A stretch of 64,000 nt of DNA, from assembly GCF_004795255.1 (NCBI RefSeq), contig NZ_SSBQ01000002.1, forward strand, positions 849,001 to 913,000. The letters are read 5' to 3'. Of the stretch, positions 28,398-38,705 are shown one piece after another. The first letter of the stretch is position 1; every line of letters starts with the position of its first letter. The notes below the pieces were generated by a model. It worked only from the letters and a program-made list of their open reading frames with translations, did no database searches and was not told the origin of the DNA. This DNA is from Streptomyces sp. RKND-216. Lineage in GTDB: Bacteria > Actinomycetota > Actinomycetes > Streptomycetales > Streptomycetaceae. The position numbers and the translations under genes were made by a program.

Positions 28398-29522
28398 ATG
28401 CGGAACGACACGGACGGCACGGCACCCGCGACGCCGGTCGCGGACCCCGGCCCGCGCTTCGACCGGGCGAGTGCGGTCGCCGACGCCGTCCTCTACGAGG
28501 GCTACCTCCTCTACCCCTACCGCCGCTCCTCCGGCAAGAACCGGGTCCGCTGGCAGTTCGGGCTGCTCGCGCCGCGCCGGTGGATCGAGGCCGACGGCCC
28601 CGTCACCCCGGTGCTGGCCGGCTCCGCGGAATCCTGGCGGCAGCAGACCGAGTGCCTGTGCGAGGCCGCCGACGACGCAATCGTGCACGTCCGCGTGCGC
28701 CACCTGCAGTTGCAGCAGCGGCAGGTCGAGCGGCGCGAGCCGGACGGCACATTCACTCCGGTGGACCAATTGGAGGCCGGCGGGGAGGTGTACCTCCCCT
28801 TCGACGAGGCGGTGCCCCACGAGACCGACCTGACCGTCCCGCTGGCGGAACTCCTCGCCGCCGGCGGCCGCCGGCGCGGCTTCCCGGTGCACTCCCCCGG
28901 CGGCGAGGAGACCGAGGAGCTGCCCGGCGGCAGCGGCAGGCTGGTCCGCCGCAGGCGGCCCCTCGCGGCGACGGCCACTGTGTCCGCCGAACGTCTCGAC
29001 ACCGGCCGCCCCGCCTTCCGCCTGCGCATCCGCATCGCGAACACCGACGTCTCCGTCGGCCCGGACACCCCCCGCGAGGAGGCGCTGCACCACGCGCTGA
29101 TCGCCACCCACACGCTCGTCGGCGGCCACGGCCTCGCCTTCACGTCGCTCGCCGACCCGCCCGCGTGGGCCGAGTCGTACGCCCGCGGCTGCCGCAACGA
29201 GCACACCTTCCCCGTGCTCGCGGGCGAGCCGGGCAGCCACGATCTGGTGCTGTCCTCGCCGATCATCCTCTCCGACCACCCGCAGGTCGCCCCGGAGAGC
29301 CCCGGCGACCTGCACGACGCGGCGGAGATCGACGAGATCCTCTCGCTGCGCACGCTGCTGCTCACCGACGAGGAGAAGCGCGAGGCCCGGGCGACCGACC
29401 GGCGCGCCGCCGAGATCCTCGACCGGGTGGACGCCATGCCACCGGAGGTCTTCGCCCGGCTGCACGGCACGATCCGCTCGCTGCGCCCCTCCCTCGACCC
29501 CTGCGACCTCACCGACCACTGA
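28398..29522 (+). CDS. Conserved protein of the group 1h hydrogenase locus, function unknown
   Basis: A 374-residue soluble protein without membrane helices. It has an aromatic N-terminal motif, VLYEGYLLYPYRRSSGKNRV (about residues 34-53), a middle region with many beta strands and a C-terminal helical region, EKREARATDRRAAEILDRVD. It is the first gene of the hydrogenase transcription unit, 63 bp before hhyS. I recall similar proteins encoded beside actinobacterial high-affinity hydrogenases. No metal-binding signature is evident and I cannot name a function. The ATG at 28398 was chosen over longer frame extensions because GGGAACGGAG precedes it. Confidence 0.75.
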   Translation: MRNDTDGTAPATPVADPGPRFDRASAVADAVLYEGYLLYPYRRSSGKNRVRWQFGLLAPRRWIEADGPVTPVLAGSAESWRQQTECLCEAADDAIVHVRVRHLQLQQRQVERREPDGTFTPVDQLEAGGEVYLPFDEAVPHETDLTVPLAELLAAGGRRRGFPVHSPGGEETEELPGGSGRLVRRRRPLAATATVSAERLDTGRPAFRLRIRIANTDVSVGPDTPREEALHHALIATHTLVGGHGLAFTSLADPPAWAESYARGCRNEHTFPVLAGEPGSHDLVLSSPIILSDHPQVAPESPGDLHDAAEIDEILSLRTLLLTDEEKREARATDRRAAEILDRVDAMPPEVFARLHGTIRSLRPSLDPCDLTDH

Positions 29523-29585
29523 CCCGGCGGGCCCGGTGACCGCCACCGACCGACCCCGCGCACGGCTGCCAAGGAGGCCGACGAC

Positions 29586-30677
<1,092 letters not shown>

Positions 30678-30784
30678 ACCGACCGGCCCGACCCGGGTGC
30701 GGGCCGGCACCGACCAGCCCGCACCCTCCCCACACCTCCCCACACCTCCGCACAGCGACGCAGACGAACGAGATGGGAACTGAC

Positions 30785-32587
30785 ATGACGGCAACCGAAT
30801 CCCGGGCCGGGACCGGAGAGCGCCAGCCCTCGCAGATGGTGGACATGGCGTGGGACCCGATCACCCGGATCGTCGGGAACCTCGGCATCTACACCAAGAT
30901 CGACTTCGCCAACCGCGAGGTCGCCGAGTGCCACAGCACCTCGTCGCTGTTCCGCGGCTACTCGGTGTTCATGAAGGGCAAGGACCCGCGCGACGCAGGC
31001 TTCATCACCAGCCGCATCTGCGGCATCTGCGGCGACAACCACACCACCTGCTCCAACTACGCGCAGCAGATGGCGTACGGCATCAAGCCACCGCCGATGG
31101 CGGAGCTGATCACCAACCTCGGCGAGGCGGCCGAATACATCTTCGACCACACCATCTACCAGGACAACCTGCTCTTCGCCGACTACTGCGAGGCGATGGT
31201 CAAGCAGACCAACCCCGGCGTCCTGGACCAGGCCGAGCGCACCCCCGCCCCCAAGGCCGAGATCCACGGCATGCGGACGATCGCCGACATCATGCGCGCG
31301 TTCAACCCGTTCGAGGGGTCGGTCTACAAGGAGGCACTGAAGGTCAGCCGCGTCACGCGCGAGATGTTCTGCCTCATGGAGGGGCGGCACGTGCACCCGT
31401 CGACGCTCTACCCGGGCGGCGTCGGCACGATGCCGGAGCCCACCGTCTTCACCGACTACCTGACCCGGCTGGTCGGCATCCTGGACTTCGTGAAGAAGTC
31501 CGTGGCGCTGTGCGACGACGTCTTCGACTTCTTCTACGAGGCGCTGCCCGGCTACGAGGAGGTCGGCCGCCGCCGAATCCTGCTCGGCTGCTGGGGCGCC
31601 TGGCAGGACCACCGGGTCTGCGACTACCGCTACGCGTCGATGAACGAGTGGGGCAAGGCGATGTACGTCACCCCGGGCATCGTCGTCGACGGAGAGCTGC
31701 GCACGAACAACCTCGTCGACATCAACCTCGGCATGCGCATCCTGCTGGGCAGCTCCTTCTACGAGGACTGGACGAACGAGCAGCCGTTCGTCACCCACGA
31801 CCCGCTGGGCAACCCGGTCGACATGCGCCACCCGTGGAACCAGACGACCGTCCCGATGCCGCAGAAGCGGGACTTCGGCGGCAACTACAGCTGGGTGATG
31901 AGCCCGCGCTGGTACGACCAGCAGTCCGGCGACCACCTGGCGCTCGACACCGGCGGCGGTCCCATCGCCCGCCTCTGGTCCACCGCGCTGGCCGGTCTGG
32001 TGGACGCCAGCTACGTGAAGTCCACCGGGCGGAGCGTGCAGATCTCGCTCCCCAAGAGCGCCGCGCTGCCGGAAATGACGCTGGAGTGGAAGGTCCCGCA
32101 GTGGAGCAACACCCTGGAGCGCGGCAGGGCCCGGTCCTACTTCGTCGCCTACGCGGCGGCGATGGCGATGCAGTTCGTCGAGGAGGCCCTGCAGCTGGTG
32201 CGTGAGGGCGAGACCCGCGTCTTCACCGACTTCGAGGTGCCGGACGAGGCGATCGGCTGCGGCTTTCACGAGGCGGTGCGCGGCGTCCTCTCCCACCACC
32301 TGGTCATCAAGGACAAGAAGATCGCGAACTACCACCCGTACCCGCCGACGCCGTGGAACGGCAGCCCGCGCGACAGCTACGGCACCCCCGGCCCGTACGA
32401 GGACGCCGTGCAGGGCCAGCCCATCTTCGAGGAGAACGGCCCGGAGAACTTCAAGGGCGTCGACATCATGCGCACCGTGCGCAGCTTCGACCCGTGCCTG
32501 CCGTGTGGGGTGCACATGTACCTCGGCAAGGGCAACGAGCTGAAGAAGGTGCACTCGCCGAACTTCGGGACGGCCGGTCATGGGTGA
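30785..32587 (+). CDS. hhyL: [NiFe] hydrogenase large subunit, group 1h
   Basis: A 600-residue catalytic subunit holding the NiFe(CN)2CO centre. The N-terminal L1 motif is RICGICGDNH near residue 77 and the C-terminal L2 motif is DPCLPCGVHMY near residue 570. About 25 residues follow the L2 histidine and would be removed by a maturation protease after nickel insertion. The sequence is close to the high-affinity actinobacterial (1h, formerly group 5) class. The ATG at 30785 was taken; the 107-bp gap after hhyS contains short CCCACACCTC repeats. The next gene begins inside its last codons. No hyp maturation genes are in the window. Confidence 0.96.
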   Translation: MTATESRAGTGERQPSQMVDMAWDPITRIVGNLGIYTKIDFANREVAECHSTSSLFRGYSVFMKGKDPRDAGFITSRICGICGDNHTTCSNYAQQMAYGIKPPPMAELITNLGEAAEYIFDHTIYQDNLLFADYCEAMVKQTNPGVLDQAERTPAPKAEIHGMRTIADIMRAFNPFEGSVYKEALKVSRVTREMFCLMEGRHVHPSTLYPGGVGTMPEPTVFTDYLTRLVGILDFVKKSVALCDDVFDFFYEALPGYEEVGRRRILLGCWGAWQDHRVCDYRYASMNEWGKAMYVTPGIVVDGELRTNNLVDINLGMRILLGSSFYEDWTNEQPFVTHDPLGNPVDMRHPWNQTTVPMPQKRDFGGNYSWVMSPRWYDQQSGDHLALDTGGGPIARLWSTALAGLVDASYVKSTGRSVQISLPKSAALPEMTLEWKVPQWSNTLERGRARSYFVAYAAAMAMQFVEEALQLVREGETRVFTDFEVPDEAIGCGFHEAVRGVLSHHLVIKDKKIANYHPYPPTPWNGSPRDSYGTPGPYEDAVQGQPIFEENGPENFKGVDIMRTVRSFDPCLPCGVHMYLGKGNELKKVHSPNFGTAGHG

Positions 32588-33227
32588 CGCCTGCTGTGGC
32601 GGTGGCGCCGCTTCCGGAACCGCGCCCCCGGCCGGTACGACGGGCGCGCCGCCCACCGTGCCGCCCGCCGTACCGGTCGGCCGGCTCGACGACGCGGCTG
32701 TCGGCGAGCGTCTGGCGCGCGCCGACGACCTCCTGGGGCGCGTCGAGGGCGTCGCCGGCCCCACGACCGAGGCGGCCGTCGAGGCCGTGCAGACGCTCGC
32801 CGAGATCTACGGCGAGGCGCTGGCCCGCGTCCTGGACCTGGCCGGCGAGGAACTGCGCGCCCGGATGGGCGCGGACGAGCTACTCGCCCACCTGATGGTG
32901 CTGCACGAACTCCACCCGGAGCCCGTGGAGGCGCGGGTGGCCGCAGCCCTTGAACGCGTACGGCCCGGCGTGCAGGAGCACGGCGGGGACGTCGAACTCG
33001 TCGGCGTCGACGGCACGGTGGCGACCGTACGTCTGCTGGCGAAGGGGTGCGGGACGTCGGCGGGGACGCTGGAGGACGCGGTGCGCGAGGCCGTGCTGGG
33101 CGTGGCGCCCGAGCTGACCGAGGTGCGGCGGGCACCGGCCGAGGGCGGCTCCGGCCAGGCGTTCGTCCCCCTCGACACGCTGACCGTCGCCCGCCCGCCG
33201 TCGGTGTCCGCCGGGGAGCGGACATGA
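32580..33227 (+). CDS. NifU C-terminal-domain-like protein of the hydrogenase operon
   Basis: A 215-residue protein whose start overlaps the end of hhyL by eight bases. Residues 120-185 resemble the NifU scaffold domain: RVRPGVQEHGGDVELVGVDG then VRLLAKGCGTSAG. In true NifU/Nfu proteins the loop is CxxC and binds an Fe-S cluster between two chains. Here only the first cysteine remains and the second is serine. Another Cys-Cys pair stands at residues 5-6. The N-terminal 40 residues are Gly/Ala/Pro-rich. A role in delivering or holding iron-sulfur for the hydrogenase is plausible, but the motif is altered. Confidence 0.82.
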   Translation: MGDACCGGGAASGTAPPAGTTGAPPTVPPAVPVGRLDDAAVGERLARADDLLGRVEGVAGPTTEAAVEAVQTLAEIYGEALARVLDLAGEELRARMGADELLAHLMVLHELHPEPVEARVAAALERVRPGVQEHGGDVELVGVDGTVATVRLLAKGCGTSAGTLEDAVREAVLGVAPELTEVRRAPAEGGSGQAFVPLDTLTVARPPSVSAGERT

Positions 33228-33817
33228 GCACGGGCGCGCTCGCGCGGGTCGTGCGCGGCGCCGGGGCCCGGCGCGCGGCGCGCGCCGCCGAACACTGCGA
33301 CATGTGCCGCGCCCCGGTCGCCGCCACCCACCGGCACATGCTGGACACCGCGCACGGGGAGATGCTGTGCGTCTGCGTGCCCTGCACCCTGCTCTTCGAG
33401 CAGCAGGCGGCCAGCAACGGGCATTTCCGGCTGGTGCCACGGCGCCGCGTACGGCTGGCTCCCCTGTCCACGGAGTCTCTGGGCGTGCCCGTCGGGCTGG
33501 CGTTCTTCGTACCGGACGCCGACGGCGGCGTGGAGGCGCACTTCCCCGGCCCGGCAGGTCCGGCACAGGCGGAGGTCGACGCCGCGGCCTGGCGGCGACT
33601 GGGCGAGGAGCACCCGGAACTCGCCGCGCTGGAGCCCGGCGTGCAGGCGCTGCTCGTCAACACCGTGCGCGGGCAGCAGCACCACTGGATCGTCCCGCTC
33701 GACGACTGCTTCCGCCTGGTCGCCCTGGTGCGGCAGGAGTGGCGCGGCCTGTCCGGCGGCGGCCGGGTCTGGCCCGAGGTCGAGCGCTTCTTCACGGAAC
33801 TCACCGAGGACGACTGA
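33224..33817 (+). CDS. Hydrogenase-locus protein with two CxxC motifs (DUF5947-like)
   Basis: A 197-residue protein that starts four bases before the stop of the NifU-like gene. CDMC at about residue 25 and CVPC at about residue 52 form a likely zinc-ribbon or rubredoxin-like metal site, with a histidine-bearing ATHRHMLDTAHGEMLC between them. The rest is mixed alpha/beta with VNTVRGQQHHWIVPLDDCFR. From recall this is the DUF5947 family found in Streptomyces hydrogenase operons. It may be an electron-transfer or assembly factor; that is inference. Confidence 0.75.
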   Translation: MSTGALARVVRGAGARRAARAAEHCDMCRAPVAATHRHMLDTAHGEMLCVCVPCTLLFEQQAASNGHFRLVPRRRVRLAPLSTESLGVPVGLAFFVPDADGGVEAHFPGPAGPAQAEVDAAAWRRLGEEHPELAALEPGVQALLVNTVRGQQHHWIVPLDDCFRLVALVRQEWRGLSGGGRVWPEVERFFTELTEDD

Positions 33818-33841
33818 CGGACGCAGCGAAAGGAGACCGTC

Positions 33842-34048
33842 ATGGGTCGCATACGCGTCGGAAGGCCCGACACCAAGCCGGACGCCACCTCCCACGTGCC
33901 CGGCGTCCACGAGGGAAACGAAGGCCCCTACGAGAGCCAGCCGGGCCACCACCCGGACGGCACCGCCGACTCCCGGCGCTCCACCGGAGTGCAGTGGAGG
34001 AAGCACGACCCGGTGTCCGACACCATGCCCAACCTCCCCCCGGGCTGA
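33842..34048 (+). CDS. Small hydrophilic protein of the hydrogenase operon
   Basis: A 68-residue, highly charged and probably unstructured protein rich in Pro, His, Asp and Gly. It lies 24 bp after the CxxC gene with AAAGGAGA just upstream of its ATG. It has no membrane segment and no cysteines. Its position between conserved hydrogenase accessory genes and its good ribosome-binding site support it as real. The function is unknown. Confidence 0.65.
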   Translation: MGRIRVGRPDTKPDATSHVPGVHEGNEGPYESQPGHHPDGTADSRRSTGVQWRKHDPVSDTMPNLPPG

Positions 34049-34083
34049 GCCCCGCCGAACCGGTACCAGGAAGGAGCGTCACC

Positions 34084-34227
34084 ATGGCCATGGCCAGAAA
34101 CGTGCTCATCGCACAGGGCGCACTGCTCGGCGGGCTGGCGCTCGCCCTGCTCGTGCGCGAGTTCCCCGGCCTCATCCGGGAGATCAGGATCATCCGGATG
34201 ATGGACGACCACGCCGGCGCGCGATAG
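34084..34227 (+). CDS. 47-residue single-pass membrane protein of the hydrogenase operon
   Basis: A 47-residue protein with one membrane helix (VLIAQGALLGGLALALLV, about residues 7-24) and a basic tail LIREIRIIRMM. AAGGAG precedes the ATG at 34084. It is the last gene before a strong terminator. I recall such short proteins at this place in Streptomyces hydrogenase loci (DUF6893-like). A membrane anchor for the cytoplasmic hydrogenase complex, which lacks a Tat signal, would be a sensible role, but this is inference. Confidence 0.68.
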   Translation: MAMARNVLIAQGALLGGLALALLVREFPGLIREIRIIRMMDDHAGAR

Positions 34228-34241
34228 CCCGCGTCGAGGAG

Positions 34242-34280
34242 GGGCCCCGGTGGACGTCAGACGTCCACCGGGGCCCTTTT
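34242..34280. terminator. Strong bidirectional terminator ending the hydrogenase operon
   Basis: GGGCCCCGGTGGACGT (from 34242) pairs with ACGTCCACCGGGGCCC (ending 34276) around a short loop. The plus strand continues in TTTT. It lies between convergent genes (hydrogenase operon and VOC protein). Confidence 0.85.
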
Positions 34281-34294
34281 CCCGGCGCGAACGG

Positions 34295-34729
34295 TCAGTC
34301 GAGGCAGAACTCGTTGCCCTCGACGTCCTGCATCACGAGGCAGGACTCGTTCTCCTCGTCGGCGGGCAGCAGGCGCACGCGTACGGCGCCGAGCGCAACG
34401 AGCCGTGCGCATTCGGCCTCCAGCACGGCCACACGCTCCTCGCCCACGAGCCCGGTGCCGGTCCGCACGTCGAGGTGCAGGCGATTCTTGACGGTCTTGC
34501 CTTCGGGAACGCGCTGGAAGAACATCCGCGGCTCGGTGCCCACAGGGTCGATCCACGCGTACGCCGACCCCTGGCGCCCGGGCGGCCGGACCCGGTCGGC
34601 ATCACTCCAGGTGGCGAAACCCTCCGGTGGCGGCGGCACCTCGTACCCCAACGCCTCGCGCCAGAAGCGCGCGACGCGCTCCGGTTCCGCGCAGTCGAAA
34701 GTGATCTGGATCTGCTTGATCGACGGCAT
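34295..34729 (-). CDS. VOC (glyoxalase/bleomycin-resistance fold) family protein
   Basis: A 144-residue protein with two beta-alpha-beta-beta-beta modules. LHLDVRTG near residue 81 supplies the conserved histidine, and QDVEGNEFCLD at the C-terminus supplies the glutamate. The usual first-module histidine (xHVTFD) is replaced by glutamine in IQITFDCAEPERVARFW, so metal binding may be altered. The ATG at 34729 matches the family N-terminus. It stands alone. The substrate is unknown. Confidence 0.85.
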   Translation of the reverse strand: MPSIKQIQITFDCAEPERVARFWREALGYEVPPPPEGFATWSDADRVRPPGRQGSAYAWIDPVGTEPRMFFQRVPEGKTVKNRLHLDVRTGTGLVGEERVAVLEAECARLVALGAVRVRLLPADEENESCLVMQDVEGNEFCLD

Positions 34730-34842
34730 CGGCTCATCATAGAGGCGGCGTGTGCGTCGTCTCGAAGGGTTTTCGGCGAGCCCCGCACCGGCCCGGACCT
34801 GCCCCTCCTCACACCGGGGCCAGCTCAGGGCCATGTGCGGGG

Positions 34843-35499
34843 TCAGCTCGCCAGGGAGAGCTTCGCGGCGAAGCCCAGGAACGCGGTTCCGGCAGCGGCC
34901 GACGCTCCGGCCTGGAGGCGCCGGCGCCGGCGGAAGGCGGCTGCCAGTCGCGTACCGGAGAAGATCAGCACGGACAGGTAGGCGATGCTGAACAGCTGCG
35001 CCCACAGCCCCAGCGCGACGAACGACAGCGCGGGGTGCGGGTAGGCCGGGTCCACGAACTGCACGAAGAAGGAGACGAAGAACAGGATCGCCTTCGGGTT
35101 GAGCAGGCTGGCCACCAGCGCCCGGCGGTACGGCCGTTCCCCGGTGTCACCGACCGCGGCCTCGGCCGGAGCATCGGGTGCACGCCTCTCGCTCCGGCGG
35201 CGCCAGAGCCGCCAGGCCCCGCGCAGCAGGCCGACGGCGAGCCAGGTCAGATACCCGGCACCCGCGAACTTCACCACCGAGAACGCCAGCGGGCTGGCCT
35301 GGAGCAGCGACGCCACTCCGCCCGCTGAGAGCGCCATCAGCACCGCGTCCCCGCACACCACTCCGCCCGCCGCCCGGTACCCGGCGCGCACGCCGCGCCG
35401 CGCCGCGACCGACACGACGTAGAGCGAGTTCGGTCCCGGCAGCAGAATGATCAGCGCGAGCCCCACCAGGTAGGTGGGGAGGTCCGTTATCCCCAGCAC
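34843..35499 (-). CDS. LysE/LeuE-type amino-acid or metabolite exporter
   Basis: About 218 residues with six predicted helices. The family signature LIILLPGPNSLYVVSVAARRG lies in helix 1, and NPKAILFFVSFFVQFVDP in the middle is diagnostic of LysE/RhtB translocators. The GTG at 35499 gives the usual length; ATG 35535 is an alternative with no better ribosome-binding site. A charged linker, RRRSERRAPDAPAEAA, sits between helices 3 and 4. It is divergent from the Mrp operon. Confidence 0.85.
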   Translation of the reverse strand: MLGITDLPTYLVGLALIILLPGPNSLYVVSVAARRGVRAGYRAAGGVVCGDAVLMALSAGGVASLLQASPLAFSVVKFAGAGYLTWLAVGLLRGAWRLWRRRSERRAPDAPAEAAVGDTGERPYRRALVASLLNPKAILFFVSFFVQFVDPAYPHPALSFVALGLWAQLFSIAYLSVLIFSGTRLAAAFRRRRRLQAGASAAAGTAFLGFAAKLSLAS

Positions 35500-35867
35500 G
35501 AGGAGCAGCCTGGCACGGACCCGCGTAAGGTGCATAACGCGTTTTGCCATGCGGACATGCGAGTGCGCCGAAGCAGACGCCAGGCTTCTCAGCCACTCCG
35601 GTCGCCCCGCTGTGCCGACCACCCCCGGCGTCCGGGGTGGAGAAGTGCGTCGCCCGGAGGAGCGTCGACCCGGATGCCCACCTCTTCGGGCGGCCGACTT
35701 CCCGAAGGACGACATGCCGGGTGAACGGCGGTCACCCCGCCCCGTAGGTCGACCAGAGTGCGGCGGTGTGGCGAACGGGCGGGAGCGGGCCGACGTCACC
35801 GCGTGGTGGCCCCCCTGCGGGCGACGGGCGAGGGAGGATTCCCGGAAGCGCACCAGGAGGGCGGACC
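35500..35867. other. Divergent intergenic region between the LysE-type gene and the Mrp operon
   Basis: These 368 bp hold the promoters of two divergent genes but no convincing coding sequence. A slightly AT-richer patch with GCATAACGCG near 35532-35541 lies close to the LysE-type start. AGGAGG at 35855-35860 is the mrpA ribosome-binding site. I found no clear operator palindrome. Confidence 0.5.
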
Positions 35868-38705
35868 GTGTGGTTCCTGTTGACCGCGCACGCCGGGGTC
35901 GCAGCGGCTCTCCCCTGGGCTGCGCGGCGTCTGGGGTGCTGGGTGTGGATGCTCGCGGCGCTCGTCCCCCTGGCCACGCTGTCCTGGAGCTCGGTACAGG
36001 CGGGCCGTGTGCTGGAGGGCGAACCGGTGACGGCGGGCTTCGCCTGGGCGCCCTCTCTCGGTCTGGTCCTGGATCTGCGGATGGATGCCCTCTCGCTGGC
36101 CATGCTGTGGGTGGTGGGCGGCGTCGGTGTCGCCGTGCTCGGCTTCTCCCGCACCTATGTCGAGCGTGACGTCGGCCGAGAGGCCGGGCTGCTGGTGGCG
36201 TTCGCGGGGGCGATGACCGGGCTCGTCCTCGCCGACAACCTACTGCTGCTGTACGTGTTCTGGGAGCTGACCTCGGTCGTCTCCTTCCTTCTCATCGCTG
36301 GCCGCGGCGAGCGGGCAGAACGGCGCGCAGCCGCCGAGCAGGCCTTGCTCGTCACGGTGGCCGGCGGACTGGCCATGCTCCTGGGAATGGTGATGCTGGG
36401 CCAGTCGGCGGGCACCTACCGGCTGTCCGAAATCCTGGCCGATCCGCCGCGGGGCGGCGCGGTGTCCGCGGCGGTGGTACTCGTACTCGTCGGCGCCTTC
36501 GCCAAGTCCGCGCAGGTGCCGCTGCACGGCTGGCTGCCGGCCGCGATGGTCGCGCCGACGCAGGTGAGTGCCTACCTGCACGCGGCGGCCATGGTGAAGG
36601 CGGGCGTGTACCTCGTGGCCCGGCTGGCGCCCGGCTTCGCCGAGGTGCCGGTGTGGCGTCCGCTCGTGCTCTGCGTAGGGCTGCTCACCCTGATGGCCGG
36701 GGCTGTCCAGGCTCTGCGGGAGACGGATCTGAAGCGGCTTCTCGCCTACGGCACGGTGAGCATGCTCGGCATGCTCACCGTGCTGTTCGGAGCGGGCACC
36801 CGGACGGCCGCACTCGCCGGTGTGGTGCTGCTGCTGGCGCACGCGGCGTACAAGTCGGCGCTGTTCCTGACGGTGGGGATCCTGGATCGCCAGACCGGGA
36901 CCCGGGATCTGCGCGCTCTGTCCGGTGTGGGCAGAGAATGGCCACTGTCCTGCGCTGTCGCCGCACTGGCCGTGGCATCCCTGGCGGGACTGCCGCCCCT
37001 GGTGGGGTTTCTCGGCAAGGAGACGGCACTCCAGTCCTTCCTGCATGGGGACGAACTGCCCGCGCATCTCTGGTTGCTGGCGGGGCTTTCCGTGGGAGCG
37101 GCGCTCACCGTAGCCTACGGTGCCCGCTTCCTGTGGGGGGCCTTCGGTGGCCGGCCGGGCGGTGCCGCGGGGAGCGCGACACCTCCGCCTGCCGCTCTCC
37201 TCGCCCCACCGGCAGCCCTCGCCATGGCGGGGGCGGTGCTGGGCGTCTGGTACGAGGGGACCGCGGAGTTGGCTCTCGCGTACGCCCGCTCTTACCAGCC
37301 AGGGCCGGAGGGCCTCTACCAACTGCACCTCTGGCACGGTTTCACGCCGGTGCTGGGCCTCTCGGCCCTGACCCTCACCACCGGTGTGCTGGTGTTCCTG
37401 CTGCGAGGCGCCGTGGCCCGCCGGGGGATGCGCGGGTTCGGCCGACGACTGCGCCCGCCGGGCCCACAACCTGGCTATCGCACGACCGTGCGGGCTGTGG
37501 GGGTGCTCGCCGTCCGCGTCACCCGGCGTACCCAGGCCGGTTCACTGCCGGTCTACCTGACCGTGCTGCTGGCCACGGTGCTGCTGGTGCCAGGAGGCGC
37601 TCTGCTGCTGCAGAGCCCGCAGCTGGACGCCCCACCGCTGTGGTGGTCACCGGTGGAGGTGCCGGCGACGCTGGTGGTGGTGTCGGCAGCAGCCGCCGTC
37701 ACGGGCACCACACACCGGCTGACGGGGATGCTGCTGGTCGGCGCCGTCGGGTTCGGCGTGGCCGTGCTGTTCCTGGCACACGGCGCGCCCGACCTGGCCC
37801 TGACGCAGTTCCTGGTCGAGACCATGACGCTGGTCGTGGTCGTGCTGGTGCTGCGGTGGATGCCGGCCCGCTTCACTCCCGGGCACACGGCCCGCAGAGT
37901 ACGCGTGCTGCGAGCGACAGTGGCCGTAGGCGTCGGGGTGATGGTGGCCGTCTTCACACTGGCGGCGACGTCCGTACCACATTCCCGGCCCGCCTCGGAC
38001 ACGTTGCTGCGGCGGATCGAGGAGACGGGAGCCTACAACGCGGTGAACGCCGTGGTGGTCGAGTTCCGCGCGTTGGACACGCTCGGAGAGATCGCTGTGC
38101 TGCTGGTGACGGCGATCGGCGTGGTGAGCGTGGTCCGGATCCGGGGACGCCGGGAGCCGGGGCCCCTGCCCGCGAGGGAGGATGATGAGCAGCGGGCGTC
38201 CGAAGCGGAGACGGCGTTCTGGGATGAGCCGCGGGGCAGGTGGCTCCCCGGAGCACACGAACGGCTCGGGGCCGACCGATCCGTTCTGCTGGAGGTCGTC
38301 ACCCGGCTGCTCTTTCTCTCCATCATCGTGTTCTCGCTCTTCCTGTTGTTCTCGGGCCACTACAGGCCCGGCGGCGGGTTCTCCGGGGGCCTGGTCGCCG
38401 GCCAGGCACTCATCCTGCGCTACCTGGTGGTCGGCCGTGCAGACCTGGGGCTGGCCCTTCCCGTACGGCCGGGCGTGGTCGCCGGCGGAGGGCTGGTGGT
38501 CGCGGCCGTCACCGGACTGCTGCCGACCGCGGTCGGCGCGCCGATGCTCACGAGCGCCCTCGTCTCCGCGCACCTTCCGGTGCTGGGCGCCGTGAAGTTC
38601 TCGACCAGCGTGTTCTTTGACGTCGGCGTCTACCTGCTCGTCGTCGGAGTCGCACTGGAACTGCTCTCGGCCGTGGGCGAGAGGCTGGAGGACCGGACCG
38701 CATGA
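35868..38705 (+). CDS. mrpA: Mrp Na+(K+)/H+ antiporter subunit A fused to subunit B
   Basis: A 945-residue membrane protein. Residues 1-650 are the NuoL-like proton channel with LLLYVFWELTSVVSFLL, the conserved KSAQVPLHGWLPAAM and AYLHAAAMVKAGVYL. Residues 650-780 are the MrpA extra helices. Residues 815-940 form an MrpB domain (LFSGHYRPGGGFSGGLVAGQ, KFSTSVFFDVGVYLLVVG). A separate mrpB is therefore absent. The GTG at 35868 follows AGGAGG by seven bases. The stop overlaps mrpC by ATGA. The complex exchanges cations for protons and supports pH and sodium tolerance. Confidence 0.95.
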   Translation: MWFLLTAHAGVAAALPWAARRLGCWVWMLAALVPLATLSWSSVQAGRVLEGEPVTAGFAWAPSLGLVLDLRMDALSLAMLWVVGGVGVAVLGFSRTYVERDVGREAGLLVAFAGAMTGLVLADNLLLLYVFWELTSVVSFLLIAGRGERAERRAAAEQALLVTVAGGLAMLLGMVMLGQSAGTYRLSEILADPPRGGAVSAAVVLVLVGAFAKSAQVPLHGWLPAAMVAPTQVSAYLHAAAMVKAGVYLVARLAPGFAEVPVWRPLVLCVGLLTLMAGAVQALRETDLKRLLAYGTVSMLGMLTVLFGAGTRTAALAGVVLLLAHAAYKSALFLTVGILDRQTGTRDLRALSGVGREWPLSCAVAALAVASLAGLPPLVGFLGKETALQSFLHGDELPAHLWLLAGLSVGAALTVAYGARFLWGAFGGRPGGAAGSATPPPAALLAPPAALAMAGAVLGVWYEGTAELALAYARSYQPGPEGLYQLHLWHGFTPVLGLSALTLTTGVLVFLLRGAVARRGMRGFGRRLRPPGPQPGYRTTVRAVGVLAVRVTRRTQAGSLPVYLTVLLATVLLVPGGALLLQSPQLDAPPLWWSPVEVPATLVVVSAAAAVTGTTHRLTGMLLVGAVGFGVAVLFLAHGAPDLALTQFLVETMTLVVVVLVLRWMPARFTPGHTARRVRVLRATVAVGVGVMVAVFTLAATSVPHSRPASDTLLRRIEETGAYNAVNAVVVEFRALDTLGEIAVLLVTAIGVVSVVRIRGRREPGPLPAREDDEQRASEAETAFWDEPRGRWLPGAHERLGADRSVLLEVVTRLLFLSIIVFSLFLLFSGHYRPGGGFSGGLVAGQALILRYLVVGRADLGLALPVRPGVVAGGGLVVAAVTGLLPTAVGAPMLTSALVSAHLPVLGAVKFSTSVFFDVGVYLLVVGVALELLSAVGERLEDRTA

